This document shows, piece after piece, positions 33,848 to 41,724 of a stretch of DNA of 64,000 bases. Origin of the DNA: Weissella cibaria KACC 11862 (lineage in GTDB: Bacteria; Bacillota; Bacilli; Lactobacillales; Lactobacillaceae); assembly GCF_000193635.1 (NCBI RefSeq), contig NZ_AEKT01000019.1:59258-123257 (forward strand). The letters run 5' to 3'. The stretch's first letter is position 1, and each line of letters opens with the position of its first letter. The notes beneath the pieces were generated by a model. It was given only the letters and a program-made list of their open reading frames with translations, had not been told where the DNA came from and did not search any database. The translations under genes and the position numbers were made by a program.

Positions 33848-34903
33848 TTACTTAGCAGGTACTTCTACCTTGCCGTCAATGATTTGCTTCTTAGCCGCTT
33901 GAACAGCATCCCAAGTTGCTGCTGACATGTGACCACGCGTCACGGCAACACCCTTATCGTCTAGCCCATAAACCAAGTGCTCGCCACCAGGGAACTTATC
34001 CTTAGCTGCCTTTTCAGTGACATCAACAACAGCCTTGCCGACCTTCTTTACTGATGACGTCAATGTAAAGTTTGACTTGCCATCCTTAGCCGTGTAGGCA
34101 CCGTCCGCGTTTTGATCACGGTCAACACCGATAACCCAAACCTTATCAGCCGCCTTCTTTTCACTGTTCAAATCCTTAGCTTCTGTGAAGACACCGGCAC
34201 CAGCTCCACCAGCCGCTGCGAAAATAACATCAGCGCCGTTTTGGTACATTGATGCGGCAATCGTCTTACCCTTACCGGCATCAGTAAAGCTACCAACGTA
34301 TTGCGCATCGACCTGAATGTCCGGGTTAACTGACTTCGCTCCAGCCGTAAAACCAGCTTCGAAAGTCTTCACTACAGCTGATTCCATGCCACCGACGAAG
34401 CCTAACTTATTCGTCTTAGTTGTCTTAGCGGCTGCAACACCAGCCAAGTATGATGACTGTTCAGACTTGAACGTTACTGACACCACATTCTTTTGCGTCT
34501 TCGCAACATCATCGACAATCATGTAGTTTGTCTTGGGGTGCTTCTTAGCTTCCTCATTAATGGTTGACGTCAATTGGAAGCCAATCCCATAAATATTTTT
34601 GAATCCGGCTGCTGCCGCTTGATCGTAGTTCGTCTTGAAGTCAGCGTTCGTCTTTGACTGGTAGTATGTGTAACCACCCTTCCCCTGCTTAACGCCGTTC
34701 TCCTTACCCCACTTTTTCAAGCCTTCCCAAGCTGATTGTTGGAAAGACTTGTCATCGACACCCCCACCATCAGTTACCAAAGCCACTGATGTCTTGTCGG
34801 ATTCGCCTGAAGCTGACTTGTTTCCAGATAGAGCGGCATAGGCGCCACCAGCAATAACCAGCACCGCAGCACCAGCAAGCAACATCTTTACGTTTGAAGC
34901 CAT
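33848..34903 (-). CDS. Orphan BMP-family binding protein without lipobox
   Basis: A 351-residue BMP-family protein. N-terminal helix (about 6-24, MLLAGAAVLVIAGGAYAALS) with no cysteine; mature part with VALVTDGGGVDDKSFQQSAW, GFVGGMESAVVKTFEAG and WVIGVDRDQ. The high similarity to the next gene suggests a recent duplication. It has its own terminator and an AAACGTTT palindrome upstream. It is probably another nucleoside receptor for NupABC with different specificity. Confidence 0.88.
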   Translation of the reverse strand: MASNVKMLLAGAAVLVIAGGAYAALSGNKSASGESDKTSVALVTDGGGVDDKSFQQSAWEGLKKWGKENGVKQGKGGYTYYQSKTNADFKTNYDQAAAAGFKNIYGIGFQLTSTINEEAKKHPKTNYMIVDDVAKTQKNVVSVTFKSEQSSYLAGVAAAKTTKTNKLGFVGGMESAVVKTFEAGFTAGAKSVNPDIQVDAQYVGSFTDAGKGKTIAASMYQNGADVIFAAAGGAGAGVFTEAKDLNSEKKAADKVWVIGVDRDQNADGAYTAKDGKSNFTLTSSVKKVGKAVVDVTEKAAKDKFPGGEHLVYGLDDKGVAVTRGHMSAATWDAVQAAKKQIIDGKVEVPAK

Positions 34904-35061
34904 GTTTATTATTCCCCTTTATGAATAAAACCCTATAATTTTCGATAACTTTGTCATCTGTGTGAATAATATAACTGACTTTCGTGACCTTGTAAACCCT
35001 CTTGTTCGTGTTTTATCCAAAAATAACACGTTAACTTTTTGTAATGTTCATTTTTAAAAGG

Positions 35062-35073
35062 TTAAACGTTTAA
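35062..35073. promoter_or_regulatory. AAACGTTT palindrome upstream of the third bmp gene
   Basis: The perfect 12-base palindrome TTAAACGTTTAA is followed within 15 bases by CGAAC-type repeats (GTTCGTTCG) on the opposite strand, the same mix of motifs seen before bmpA. Confidence 0.45.
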
Positions 35074-35114
35074 ATGTCGAATGTTCGTTCGTTAAATGAA
35101 TGTTTAGCGAGAAC

Positions 35115-35145
35115 AAAAAAGAAGCAATCATATCTGACTGCTTCT
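35115..35145 (-). terminator. Terminator of ispE
   Basis: GAAGCA/TGCTTC arms with a 12-base loop and a run of six T on the minus strand. Confidence 0.75.
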
Positions 35146-35152
35146 CAATGAC

Positions 35153-36016
35153 TTAATTTACAAGTCGCACCATATACGTTTCGGGAACAAACCCCCGGAC
35201 AGCATTGTAAATCCGCTTTGCACGTGACGCTTTATCTGTAATCGCGAAAACGGTCGGCCCAGTCCCCGACATTTGAACCGCTTCAGCCCCAAATTTAAGC
35301 ATTTTTTCTTTTAATTTGATAATTTCCGGATACTTCGAGGCAGTCACCGGTTCAAGCACATTGAACATGTTATGAAAAGCCGTCTTAAAGTCACCAGCTT
35401 CAACTGCTGCCATTAAGCCGCCCATATCACCATGCACTAAACTATCATAATCAATCATTTTCAAAATTTTCGGAGTTGAAACACTTACAGCTGGTTTAGA
35501 GACCACTAGCCAAAGTGGCGGGAATTTTTGCGTTAGCGGATCAACCACTTCACCACGGCCGGTCACTCGAGCAGGGCGCGAGTAGACACAAAAAGGCACA
35601 TCGGCATCAATCTTCAAACCGATTTCGGCCAACTGGGCTTCTGTTAAGCCCAGTTGCCAAATTTTATTGAGTCCTCTTAAGACAGCGGCCGCATCTGAAG
35701 AGCCCCCGCCCATTCCTGCCGCAACCGGAATATGCTTATCGATATGAATTTCCACACCGTCCGCAACGCCAGCCCGCTGTCGCATCAGTTCTGCTGCTTG
35801 ATAGGCCAGGTTTTTCTCATTCAACGGCAACAAGCCACTTGTCGAATCGACGATGATATTCGTATGCGCCGTAGTCGTTCTGATTGTCACCGTATCGGCC
35901 AAATCAATTGCGACCATCAACATGTCCCACTCTTGTTCACCGTCTGCGTGGGCAAACGGGGTATCAAGGCTAATATTGAGCTTTGCGTAGGCACGTTCCA
36001 ATATCTCCATGGTCAT
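35153..36016 (-). CDS. ispE: 4-diphosphocytidyl-2-C-methyl-D-erythritol kinase-like GHMP kinase
   Basis: A 287-residue GHMP kinase with the ATP-binding motif PVAAGMGGGSSDAAAVLRGL (about 95-114), an N-terminal RAYAKLNISLD and a C-terminal MSGTGPTVFAI. IspE phosphorylates CDP-ME in the MEP isoprenoid pathway. Lactic acid bacteria generally use the mevalonate pathway yet often keep a lone ispE; no other MEP gene is in this window, so the role here is open. The start was set at the ATG at 36016 with AAAGGA upstream. Confidence 0.88.
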   Translation of the reverse strand: MTMEILERAYAKLNISLDTPFAHADGEQEWDMLMVAIDLADTVTIRTTTAHTNIIVDSTSGLLPLNEKNLAYQAAELMRQRAGVADGVEIHIDKHIPVAAGMGGGSSDAAAVLRGLNKIWQLGLTEAQLAEIGLKIDADVPFCVYSRPARVTGRGEVVDPLTQKFPPLWLVVSKPAVSVSTPKILKMIDYDSLVHGDMGGLMAAVEAGDFKTAFHNMFNVLEPVTASKYPEIIKLKEKMLKFGAEAVQMSGTGPTVFAITDKASRAKRIYNAVRGFVPETYMVRLVN

Positions 36017-36154
36017 GGCATCCTTTCGAGTCTTTTGTTTCATTATAGCAACTTTATAAGGGTTTGCGAAATTCTACCGTACCGGTTGGTTTTCCCTTTT
36101 GTCGGACTGTTATCCTTGCTATACTGAAACTACTATCCAAAAGGACATTGATTT

Positions 36155-36553
36155 ATGCGCTATTTATATATATTGGCTGGTCTGATTACCTTTGGTATCG
36201 GAACCGTCACAATTTGGGTGCCTGGGATACCAACCACCCCATTTTACTTACTAACCGCCTTCTTTTGGGGTCGTTCATCAGAGCGGCTACACAGCTGGCT
36301 GATTAACAATAAACACTATAAGACGTACATTCATGAAGGTATCTATCAACGCAAACTCTCGCAACGAGGGCGCATTGTGATTTACTTGGTGACCGCTGCG
36401 ATGATGAGCATTCCGTTCTTTACATCCGGTAAACTATGGCTCCAAATCACCTTGGTTCTTGCCTCATTGTCACAGATTATTTCCATGGAAGGCTTCTACC
36501 GTGGTTGGTGGATGAACAACTGGTTCCTTGTGAAAGAGGACGACGAAGCTTAA
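36155..36553 (+). CDS. DUF454/YbaN family membrane protein
   Basis: A 132-residue inner-membrane protein with three to four TM helices (about 5-22, 24-40, 70-88 and 92-108). The motif GIPTTPFYLLTAFFWGRSSERLHSWL, here given in two parts as GIPTTPFYLLTAFF and RSSERLHSWL, marks the YbaN family; its function is unknown. It is transcribed alone, divergently from ispE. Confidence 0.85.
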   Translation: MRYLYILAGLITFGIGTVTIWVPGIPTTPFYLLTAFFWGRSSERLHSWLINNKHYKTYIHEGIYQRKLSQRGRIVIYLVTAAMMSIPFFTSGKLWLQITLVLASLSQIISMEGFYRGWWMNNWFLVKEDDEA

Positions 36554-36582
36554 AAAGCCGTGTCACTACGACACGGCTTTTT
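36552..36582. terminator. Bidirectional terminator
   Basis: Perfect 13-base arms AAAAAGCCGTGTC/GACACGGCTTTTT serve the ybaN-like gene (+) and the MoxR-VWA operon (-). Confidence 0.9.
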
Positions 36583-36591
36583 AAGTTAGCA

Positions 36592-36897
36592 TTACATATC
36601 AAAACGACTCTTCAAACTGGTCACCACATCAGGTGTCAATCGCATACTATTTTGTTGGATAAACTGTTGTACATCCGCAAACGTGTCAAACCGCTGTCTA
36701 ACTGGTTGTACCAAGTCAGCTTGCAACAATGCTTCCGCAAACTGGACATCAGCCATATTAATTGTTGTCATCCCCCAGGGTTGTGATAACAATAAATCTT
36801 CCCAAGCCCCCTTAATTAACGCCTCCGCCCGTTCATAACGGCGATCCTTATTAATAAATGATCGTAAATCAATTGGGTTCAAATCAGTTTCGGCCAT
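36592..36897 (-). CDS. Small protein of the MoxR-VWA operon, paralogue B
   Basis: A 101-residue soluble protein, homologous to the gene just upstream. Shared positions include NPIDLR, RYERAEALI, W near 32, TTINMADVQFAEALLQADLV and a closing helix. The start ATG (AAGGAG upstream) overlaps the end of the previous gene by 14 bases, so translation is coupled. I do not recognise the family; position in the operon suggests a partner or substrate adaptor of the AAA/VWA pair. Confidence 0.7.
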   Translation of the reverse strand: MAETDLNPIDLRSFINKDRRYERAEALIKGAWEDLLLSQPWGMTTINMADVQFAEALLQADLVQPVRQRFDTFADVQQFIQQNSMRLTPDVVTSLKSRFDM

Positions 36898-37171
36898 CAG
36901 TCCACTCCTTTATCCAAACAACAGCTTCATCGCTTAGCCATTGTTGATTTGTTTCTAAAAATTCTGCTGACGTATCGCGCAATGCCGCTTCCGCAACCAA
37001 ATCAGCATCAAGCAAAGCGGTTGCAAATTGCGCATCATCAAGTGCAATCGTCGTTGGTGAAATCGGATGACTGACAACAAACCGATTCCACTCATTCCAT
37101 AATAGCGCCACTGCGCGTTCGTATTGTGGTGCTCGTAAAATGACGGCACGCAACATCAATGGATCTAACAC
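36884..37171 (-). CDS. Small protein of the MoxR-VWA operon, paralogue A
   Basis: A 95-residue protein starting with GTG at 37171, GGAGG just upstream, one base after the VWA stop. It aligns along its length with paralogue B (DPLMLR, QYERAVALL, W, TTIALDDAQFATALLDADLV). The gene pair therefore arose by duplication within the operon. No known domain recognised. Confidence 0.7.
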   Translation of the reverse strand: MLDPLMLRAVILRAPQYERAVALLWNEWNRFVVSHPISPTTIALDDAQFATALLDADLVAEAALRDTSAEFLETNQQWLSDEAVVWIKEWTDGRN

Positions 37172-37172
37172 A

Positions 37173-38366
37173 CTAGTCCTCCCACTTTGTTAATCGCACG
37201 ACCTGACCGAACGGTTCGGTTAATGATAAAGTTACGTCCTCGGGCAGTACCCAGACCAAACGGCGATACTTAGGCTGTGCCATCTCATGCTCGCCATCAC
37301 CGTCCGTAAATATGACGACAACCGTACTTTCAGGACGATAACGATCTTGGTGTAGTTGTTCAAATATCGGTGCAAATGCAGTACCACCACCCGCACGGCG
37401 TTGACCATTGGCCAACCATTGTTTATCAATTGGTGTTGCAACTGTATCAAAGGCGTAAAAATGGACACTCGCCGCTAATTGCTTCTGCATTTGAGCAACT
37501 TCAGCCATAAAGCGCATCGCCGTATCGTCTGAGATTGATGCTGAATTGTCAATAAATACAACGACATTGGTTTGCGTGGCATCAATTTTTCCCGCTAGTT
37601 CCATCCGATATGGTTGGCGTCGATTAAAACGTGCACGACTATCTTGTTTATCGGCCGGCACATTACTAATGGCCTTCCGCAATAAGCCTCGCCAATTACG
37701 ACGCGGTGCTAATAGTTGTTCAATTTGCCGTTCAACTTCGCCTGACATCGTCCCACGGCCAGCAACCAAGGCATCATGATTAGCATCTGCAACCACATTC
37801 CGCAAAGCAGCTTCTGCTTCTTCACCAGCCTCTGCCCCGGTTGACCAGCCCTTATGATCATCACCTGGCAACTGCGAACTTGCGCCTTCATTGTCGATTG
37901 TATCCATCAACGGATGCAACAAATTATAATAGGTGCTTGAATCTGCATATTCCGGCAGTTGCAAGTCAATCATATCTGTCACCTCTTGCAAGGTATGTGC
38001 CCCGGGGAACCCACCACGGATATATTGGTTAACCGCTAAGTCAGTTGCTAGACCAACCATTTTTGCTTCAGCTGCATTCTCATTCATTTTATCTGCGTAT
38101 CGAATTGGGTGTTCCCACACCATGTGTAGCACCTGATGCGTGAGGGCTCCCTTTACTTCGGCAACCGTATGATAAACTTCTTCAAATAAAATCGGATTAA
38201 TTCGCAATTCCCAAAACGGCGCCTGCCATGACAACCCCATCGTGCCCCCAACCGTTTCATCGTAGACCCGATTTAAGCGCAAAACGACTTCACCATAAAA
38301 TCGGCTTTCGTCAAGCAATTTCATCGTGGCCTTCTGAACCAGTTCATCAATCTTCTGATAAGTCAT
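37173..38366 (-). CDS. VWA-like protein with DUF2201 metallopeptidase-like N-terminus
   Basis: A 397-residue protein of the DUF2201 type. The N-terminal part (about 1-230) has a zincin-like helix THQVLHMVWEHP (about 80-91), in which the catalytic glutamate of HExxH is replaced by glutamine. The C-terminal VWA domain (about 265-395) has a complete MIDAS DxSxS motif (FIDNSASIS) and a later FTDGDGEHE. It pairs with the upstream MoxR ATPase, as in other MoxR-VWA chaperone systems that insert metals or remodel complexes. The start was set at the ATG at 38366, overlapping the MoxR gene by 20 bases; the longer frame would need TTG. Confidence 0.85.
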   Translation of the reverse strand: MTYQKIDELVQKATMKLLDESRFYGEVVLRLNRVYDETVGGTMGLSWQAPFWELRINPILFEEVYHTVAEVKGALTHQVLHMVWEHPIRYADKMNENAAEAKMVGLATDLAVNQYIRGGFPGAHTLQEVTDMIDLQLPEYADSSTYYNLLHPLMDTIDNEGASSQLPGDDHKGWSTGAEAGEEAEAALRNVVADANHDALVAGRGTMSGEVERQIEQLLAPRRNWRGLLRKAISNVPADKQDSRARFNRRQPYRMELAGKIDATQTNVVVFIDNSASISDDTAMRFMAEVAQMQKQLAASVHFYAFDTVATPIDKQWLANGQRRAGGGTAFAPIFEQLHQDRYRPESTVVVIFTDGDGEHEMAQPKYRRLVWVLPEDVTLSLTEPFGQVVRLTKWED

Positions 38367-39522
38367 AGGCCGCAACCTTCGTAATCAATTGATACAACGT
38401 CTTCGCTGATTCATCATCTGCGCCATAGAGCTTTTCTAAGACCTCGCCAGCAGCCAATTGCTTCACAATCGCATACTGACCATCCTTGGCCGTTGCCGTT
38501 AAAATTTGGGCAAATCGCCCTGCATTATCTGACTGGGCAACATCAATTGCAACCAAAGTTGACTTAAGCAAGGCCAATTTTTGAACTTCTGGCAAACCTC
38601 GGTACGTTTGCATCACCTTTTCGGGCACTACTGGCCCCCAAGGTTGACTCACAAAAACATCCATTGGCGTCAACGTTTCTTGATTGGTTTGCATGAATTG
38701 CACAAAACGTTGCGCTGCAACTTCACCCAAATCACCCGCGACCAAATCAAAAACCAAAGATCGTTGCGTCTCCTCAGGCAATACCAGCAACTCAAACAAA
38801 TTATCCGAGACACGCTGCCAAGCACGAGGGGTTGGATTCAAATCGTCACCGCGCTCAGCTGGATACAATTGGGTCGCATCCTCTTGGAGATAACGCTGTA
38901 TCAAATCATGAATATGTGGACGTTGCTTTTGTGTATCTTCTTCCGCAGCCCAAGCAAGCCAATCTGCTACATCAACCTTCATCACCAGTCGTACCGTGCG
39001 ATCTTTGATAGCCGCATCACCAGCAACAACCCCATAATCTGCATTTTCAAATCCAGTCATCGTTTCATCAGGGTTCTCAGCAATCACTAACTTCACTTCC
39101 TCAGGCAATACCAACGAATTGATTTGCCGTTGCAAAACTAGATTCATTAATTCACTTTGCACTGCTTGTGACCCACGGTTAAATTCATCCAAGAACCATA
39201 AAATTGGGCGACCTGGGTGTGCTTGTGCGGTTTCAATAATTTCAATCAATGTGTGGGTGTAGCCATACTGCACATCGGCTAGCGAACCATACTTTTCTGT
39301 TTCGACATACGCCTCGCTTGTCAAAGGTGGCACAGGAATTGCCAAGTCACCTTTTTCTGACAATGACACAACCGTCGTAAACAAAGTTGCTCCCATTTGA
39401 CGGGCCACCTCAGCAACTAAGGCTGACTTACCAATTCCTGCTTCACCGACAATATTTGGAACGTTACCACCCCGCAATACCACGGGTACCGCCGTTAATA
39501 ACTCTTTAAATGATAATGCCAT
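38347..39522 (-). CDS. MoxR-type AAA+ ATPase
   Basis: A 391-residue AAA+ protein with Walker A VGEAGIGKSALV (about 24-35), a Walker B ILWFLDEFNR (about 105-114), a sensor-1-like KLVIAENPDE and an arginine-rich TPRAWQRVSDNL later. It is the first gene of the four-gene operon. The start was set at the ATG at 39522 with GAGGTGG at good distance; a GTG three codons earlier overlaps that site. Likely a chaperone that works on or with the VWA protein. Confidence 0.87.
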   Translation of the reverse strand: MALSFKELLTAVPVVLRGGNVPNIVGEAGIGKSALVAEVARQMGATLFTTVVSLSEKGDLAIPVPPLTSEAYVETEKYGSLADVQYGYTHTLIEIIETAQAHPGRPILWFLDEFNRGSQAVQSELMNLVLQRQINSLVLPEEVKLVIAENPDETMTGFENADYGVVAGDAAIKDRTVRLVMKVDVADWLAWAAEEDTQKQRPHIHDLIQRYLQEDATQLYPAERGDDLNPTPRAWQRVSDNLFELLVLPEETQRSLVFDLVAGDLGEVAAQRFVQFMQTNQETLTPMDVFVSQPWGPVVPEKVMQTYRGLPEVQKLALLKSTLVAIDVAQSDNAGRFAQILTATAKDGQYAIVKQLAAGEVLEKLYGADDESAKTLYQLITKVAAYDLSED

Positions 39523-39621
39523 TTGTGCCACCTCAACCCTTTTAATCTTGCTTCTAGTTTACGCTGTTTAATCGGCTTTTGCTTATGAAAAGTTATTCTA
39601 TCCGTCGTCGCGTTGCGACGA

Positions 39622-39720
39622 GGCATGGGTGTGGAGCCGTTCGCCTTATCTAACCGGCGGTCGGCCGAACTTGTGAGTTCCCCACCTGTCATCGCTACGC
39701 CAATCCCCCACACCCATGCC
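39622..39720. repeat. Module 1 palindrome, deleted form
   Basis: The outer arm pair GGCATGGGTGTGG/CCACACCCATGCC and the full right arm are kept, but most of the left arm present in copy B is missing; the junction is at about 39635. The right arm is near-identical to 52133-52219. Confidence 0.85.
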
Positions 39721-39839
39721 AACAGCCGAGATGTTCTCTATTTTGCACGCAACACTGGTCCTTTGATGCCATTAAAAATGCAGTCATTGCCTTGAACATG
39801 CTTTGACTTCATAAACAACATAGAACAACTCGGCTGCTA

Positions 39840-40025
39840 CAACAGGCGTGGCTGGTATCCGGAGCGTTCAAAAATCGGCAACATGCCGCATGGCCGGCGC
39901 TATTCAGAAAAGCCCACACAGACCTTGAGGCTTTAGGGGGAATTATTTGCCCCGCTGAATGGCGTCCGCGCCATTCGGTTGCCGAGTTTTTGAACAAAGG
40001 CGTAGGATACCAGCCACACCTGTTG
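39840..40025. repeat. Module 2 palindrome, copy A
   Basis: A 186-base imperfect inverted repeat. CAACAGG...GGCTGGTATCC on the left matches the reverse complement of the right end; GTTCAAAAA, CGGCAAC and the GGCGC/ATTCAG segments also pair. It differs from copy B at only a few positions. Confidence 0.88.
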
Positions 40026-40060
40026 TTCGTGCGCTAGCACGACACCACCACACCACAACC

Positions 40061-40101
40061 AACAAAAAAACCAGCAAACGTCTAGCTGGCGTTTGCTGGT
40101 T
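40061..40101 (-). terminator. Terminator of the candidate ncRNA or of the peptidase gene
   Basis: AACCAGCAAACG/CGTTTGCTGGTT arms, with a run of seven T on the minus strand. Confidence 0.85.
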
Positions 40102-40297
40102 ACCATGGTGTTTCGGTTGTCTTTCAGTCTGCAATCGCTTAATCATTCACCAAGAACAAGGACACAGGTTCGTCCATCTGTTCGCTTCTTATCCAAGGAA
40201 GGCCTCGTCTTGATAAATAATTAGGTTTAGGCACTCACGTTTGCGCGTTTGGTGTGAGTGGCCGACATATCGATTGGCAATCAAAGCATCAATTCAT
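40061..40297 (-). ncRNA. Candidate structured non-coding RNA (unidentified)
   Basis: On the minus strand a consensus TATAAT (40304-40309) would start transcription near 40297, and a strong terminator ends at 40061. Between them no reading frame of note exists, but hairpins do: CACTCAC/GTGAGTG (40232-40260) and GAACA-GGAC/GTCC-TGTTC (40154-40183). It does not show motifs of tmRNA, RNase P RNA or SRP RNA that I can recognise; 6S RNA is possible but not shown. It could alternatively be the 3' untranslated region of the M20 peptidase gene. Confidence 0.4.
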
Positions 40298-40345
40298 AAA
40301 TGAATTATACAGACCCCATCCATATTCGCCTATCAAAAAGGGAAC

Positions 40346-41608
40346 TTATTGGAGATATTGTTTTGCAATTGCTTCGTATAGGCCAACCATATCCAAATAG
40401 GCCTGACGTTCAACGTACTCATCAGCCTTGTGTGCTGTCGCGTTACCCGGTCCGATTACTGCAAGTTCTAAGTTCGGATTGGCTTTGATAAACTGCGAAG
40501 CGTCTGTTCCCAAGGATACCGCAATAGCTGGTGCAGCCAATGGTTCGGGCAAGTAGTCTGGCACCAACCGTTGAATCAATTGAATCAGTTGACTATCTTT
40601 TGGTGTCACCACAGCATCGTCATAAGCGCTCACATGCAAGGCCAATTGCATAGTTTCATCAGTCGCATTTACATCCGCAACCAGCTGCTCTAATCGTGCA
40701 ATCAATTCTTTTGGTGGTAACTCTGGAATGATTCGGGTTAACACCGTTAAGGTTGCCGAGTCAGGCACTGAATTCTGTTGTTGCCCACCTCGAATGACAT
40801 CCGGTCCGTACAATGTCCGATCCAATACCGGACTAACCTCTGGCAAGGCGTCGTAGAATGCCTTCTCAGCTAAGTAATACGTTACCAGGTGGTCAATCGC
40901 ATTCACGCCAAGCTTGGGCATTGAACTATGCGCAGCTTTTCCCGTCGCCGTTACTTCATACGCCAAAAAGCCCTTGTGCGCGTGAAAGATGAAGTGTTGT
41001 TCCGGTGCTGTTGCAGTTTCAATAGCTGCTTGCAAATCCGTCAAGGTCGCTTCATCAATTACCGCGCCACCACTTTGGAAATAGTCTGTAATATCTGGCA
41101 ACGCAACCCCTGTTGGCTCGGCAATGACCATCGCATCGATATTATCCGCATAACCCCGCTCAGCTAACAAGCGTGCGCCAGCTTCAGTCTTTTCCTCATC
41201 AACCGTCACTAACAACCGTAAAGTGCCATGGAGTGGAACAGCTTGTTCATGCAGTTCAATCATTGCAATCACATATTCTGCCAAACCGCCCTTCATATCA
41301 GTTGTACCGCGACCATACAAACGGCCATCTTGTTCAACCAGCGTAAACGGATCTGTTGACCAGGTCGTTAAATCACCTTCGTGAACCGTATCTGCGTGCC
41401 CAGCAAATGCCAATACTGGGCCTTGACCATCCCCAATTTCGGCCACCAAATTGGCACGCTTCGTATTATCGTCTGTCACCAATTGTGCATCAATCCCATT
41501 CTTACGCAATAGATCCTGTAAATAGATTGCAACCGATGTTTCATTATCCGCAACTGTATTCAGCGCAATCAAATCACGCAAAATGGTTAACTTATCTTGT
41601 TCCCGCAT
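40346..41608 (-). CDS. ArgE/DapE-family M20 metallopeptidase/deacylase
   Basis: A 420-residue M20 enzyme with the two-zinc ligands in LAFAGHADTVHEGD (about 70-83), YGRGTTDMKGG, VTVDEEKTEAG (catalytic Glu pair), MVIAEPTG and the C-terminal GPGNATAHKADEYVE. These enzymes cut N-succinyl-diaminopimelate, acetylornithine or dipeptides; the closest type by motif is succinyl-diaminopimelate desuccinylase. The start was set at the ATG at 41608 (GGGGA upstream), six codons into the longest frame. Confidence 0.88.
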   Translation of the reverse strand: MREQDKLTILRDLIALNTVADNETSVAIYLQDLLRKNGIDAQLVTDDNTKRANLVAEIGDGQGPVLAFAGHADTVHEGDLTTWSTDPFTLVEQDGRLYGRGTTDMKGGLAEYVIAMIELHEQAVPLHGTLRLLVTVDEEKTEAGARLLAERGYADNIDAMVIAEPTGVALPDITDYFQSGGAVIDEATLTDLQAAIETATAPEQHFIFHAHKGFLAYEVTATGKAAHSSMPKLGVNAIDHLVTYYLAEKAFYDALPEVSPVLDRTLYGPDVIRGGQQQNSVPDSATLTVLTRIIPELPPKELIARLEQLVADVNATDETMQLALHVSAYDDAVVTPKDSQLIQLIQRLVPDYLPEPLAAPAIAVSLGTDASQFIKANPNLELAVIGPGNATAHKADEYVERQAYLDMVGLYEAIAKQYLQ

Positions 41609-41724
41609 ACTTGTATCCCCACACACTTAGTTTTCTCATGTAATTCTAATATAAGTTGCGGTAATATGCAAAAAAAGCCTGGATTAACAACCCATTCAGG
41701 TCACTAAGCCAGACTTTTCGATCA

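Larger units (their letters stand above)
39604..40045. repeat. Composite palindromic element, copy A
   Basis: Layout: terminal hairpin 39606-39620 (CGTCGC-GTT-GCGACG); module 1 palindrome 39622-39720, shortened by about 87 bases relative to copy B; inverted repeat 39723-39737/39822-39836 enclosing an 84-base core; module 2 palindrome 39840-40025 (186 bases); terminal hairpin 40028-40041 (CGTGC-GCTA-GCACG). No coding frame of note, no visible target-site duplication. It fills most of the gap between the MoxR operon and the M20 peptidase gene. Confidence 0.9.

Noticed and set aside
39604-40045. CRISPR array
   Set aside because: There are long palindromes but no short direct repeats with regular spacers, and no cas genes.
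39801-40213. Short open frames inside composite element A (both strands), with similar ones in element B
   Set aside because: They arise from GC-rich palindrome arms, have no ribosome sites, and are interrupted or changed between the copies.
40061-40297. tmRNA, RNase P RNA, SRP RNA or 6S RNA
   Set aside because: I saw none of the conserved sequence marks of the first three and cannot fold the region convincingly as 6S RNA; left as unidentified.
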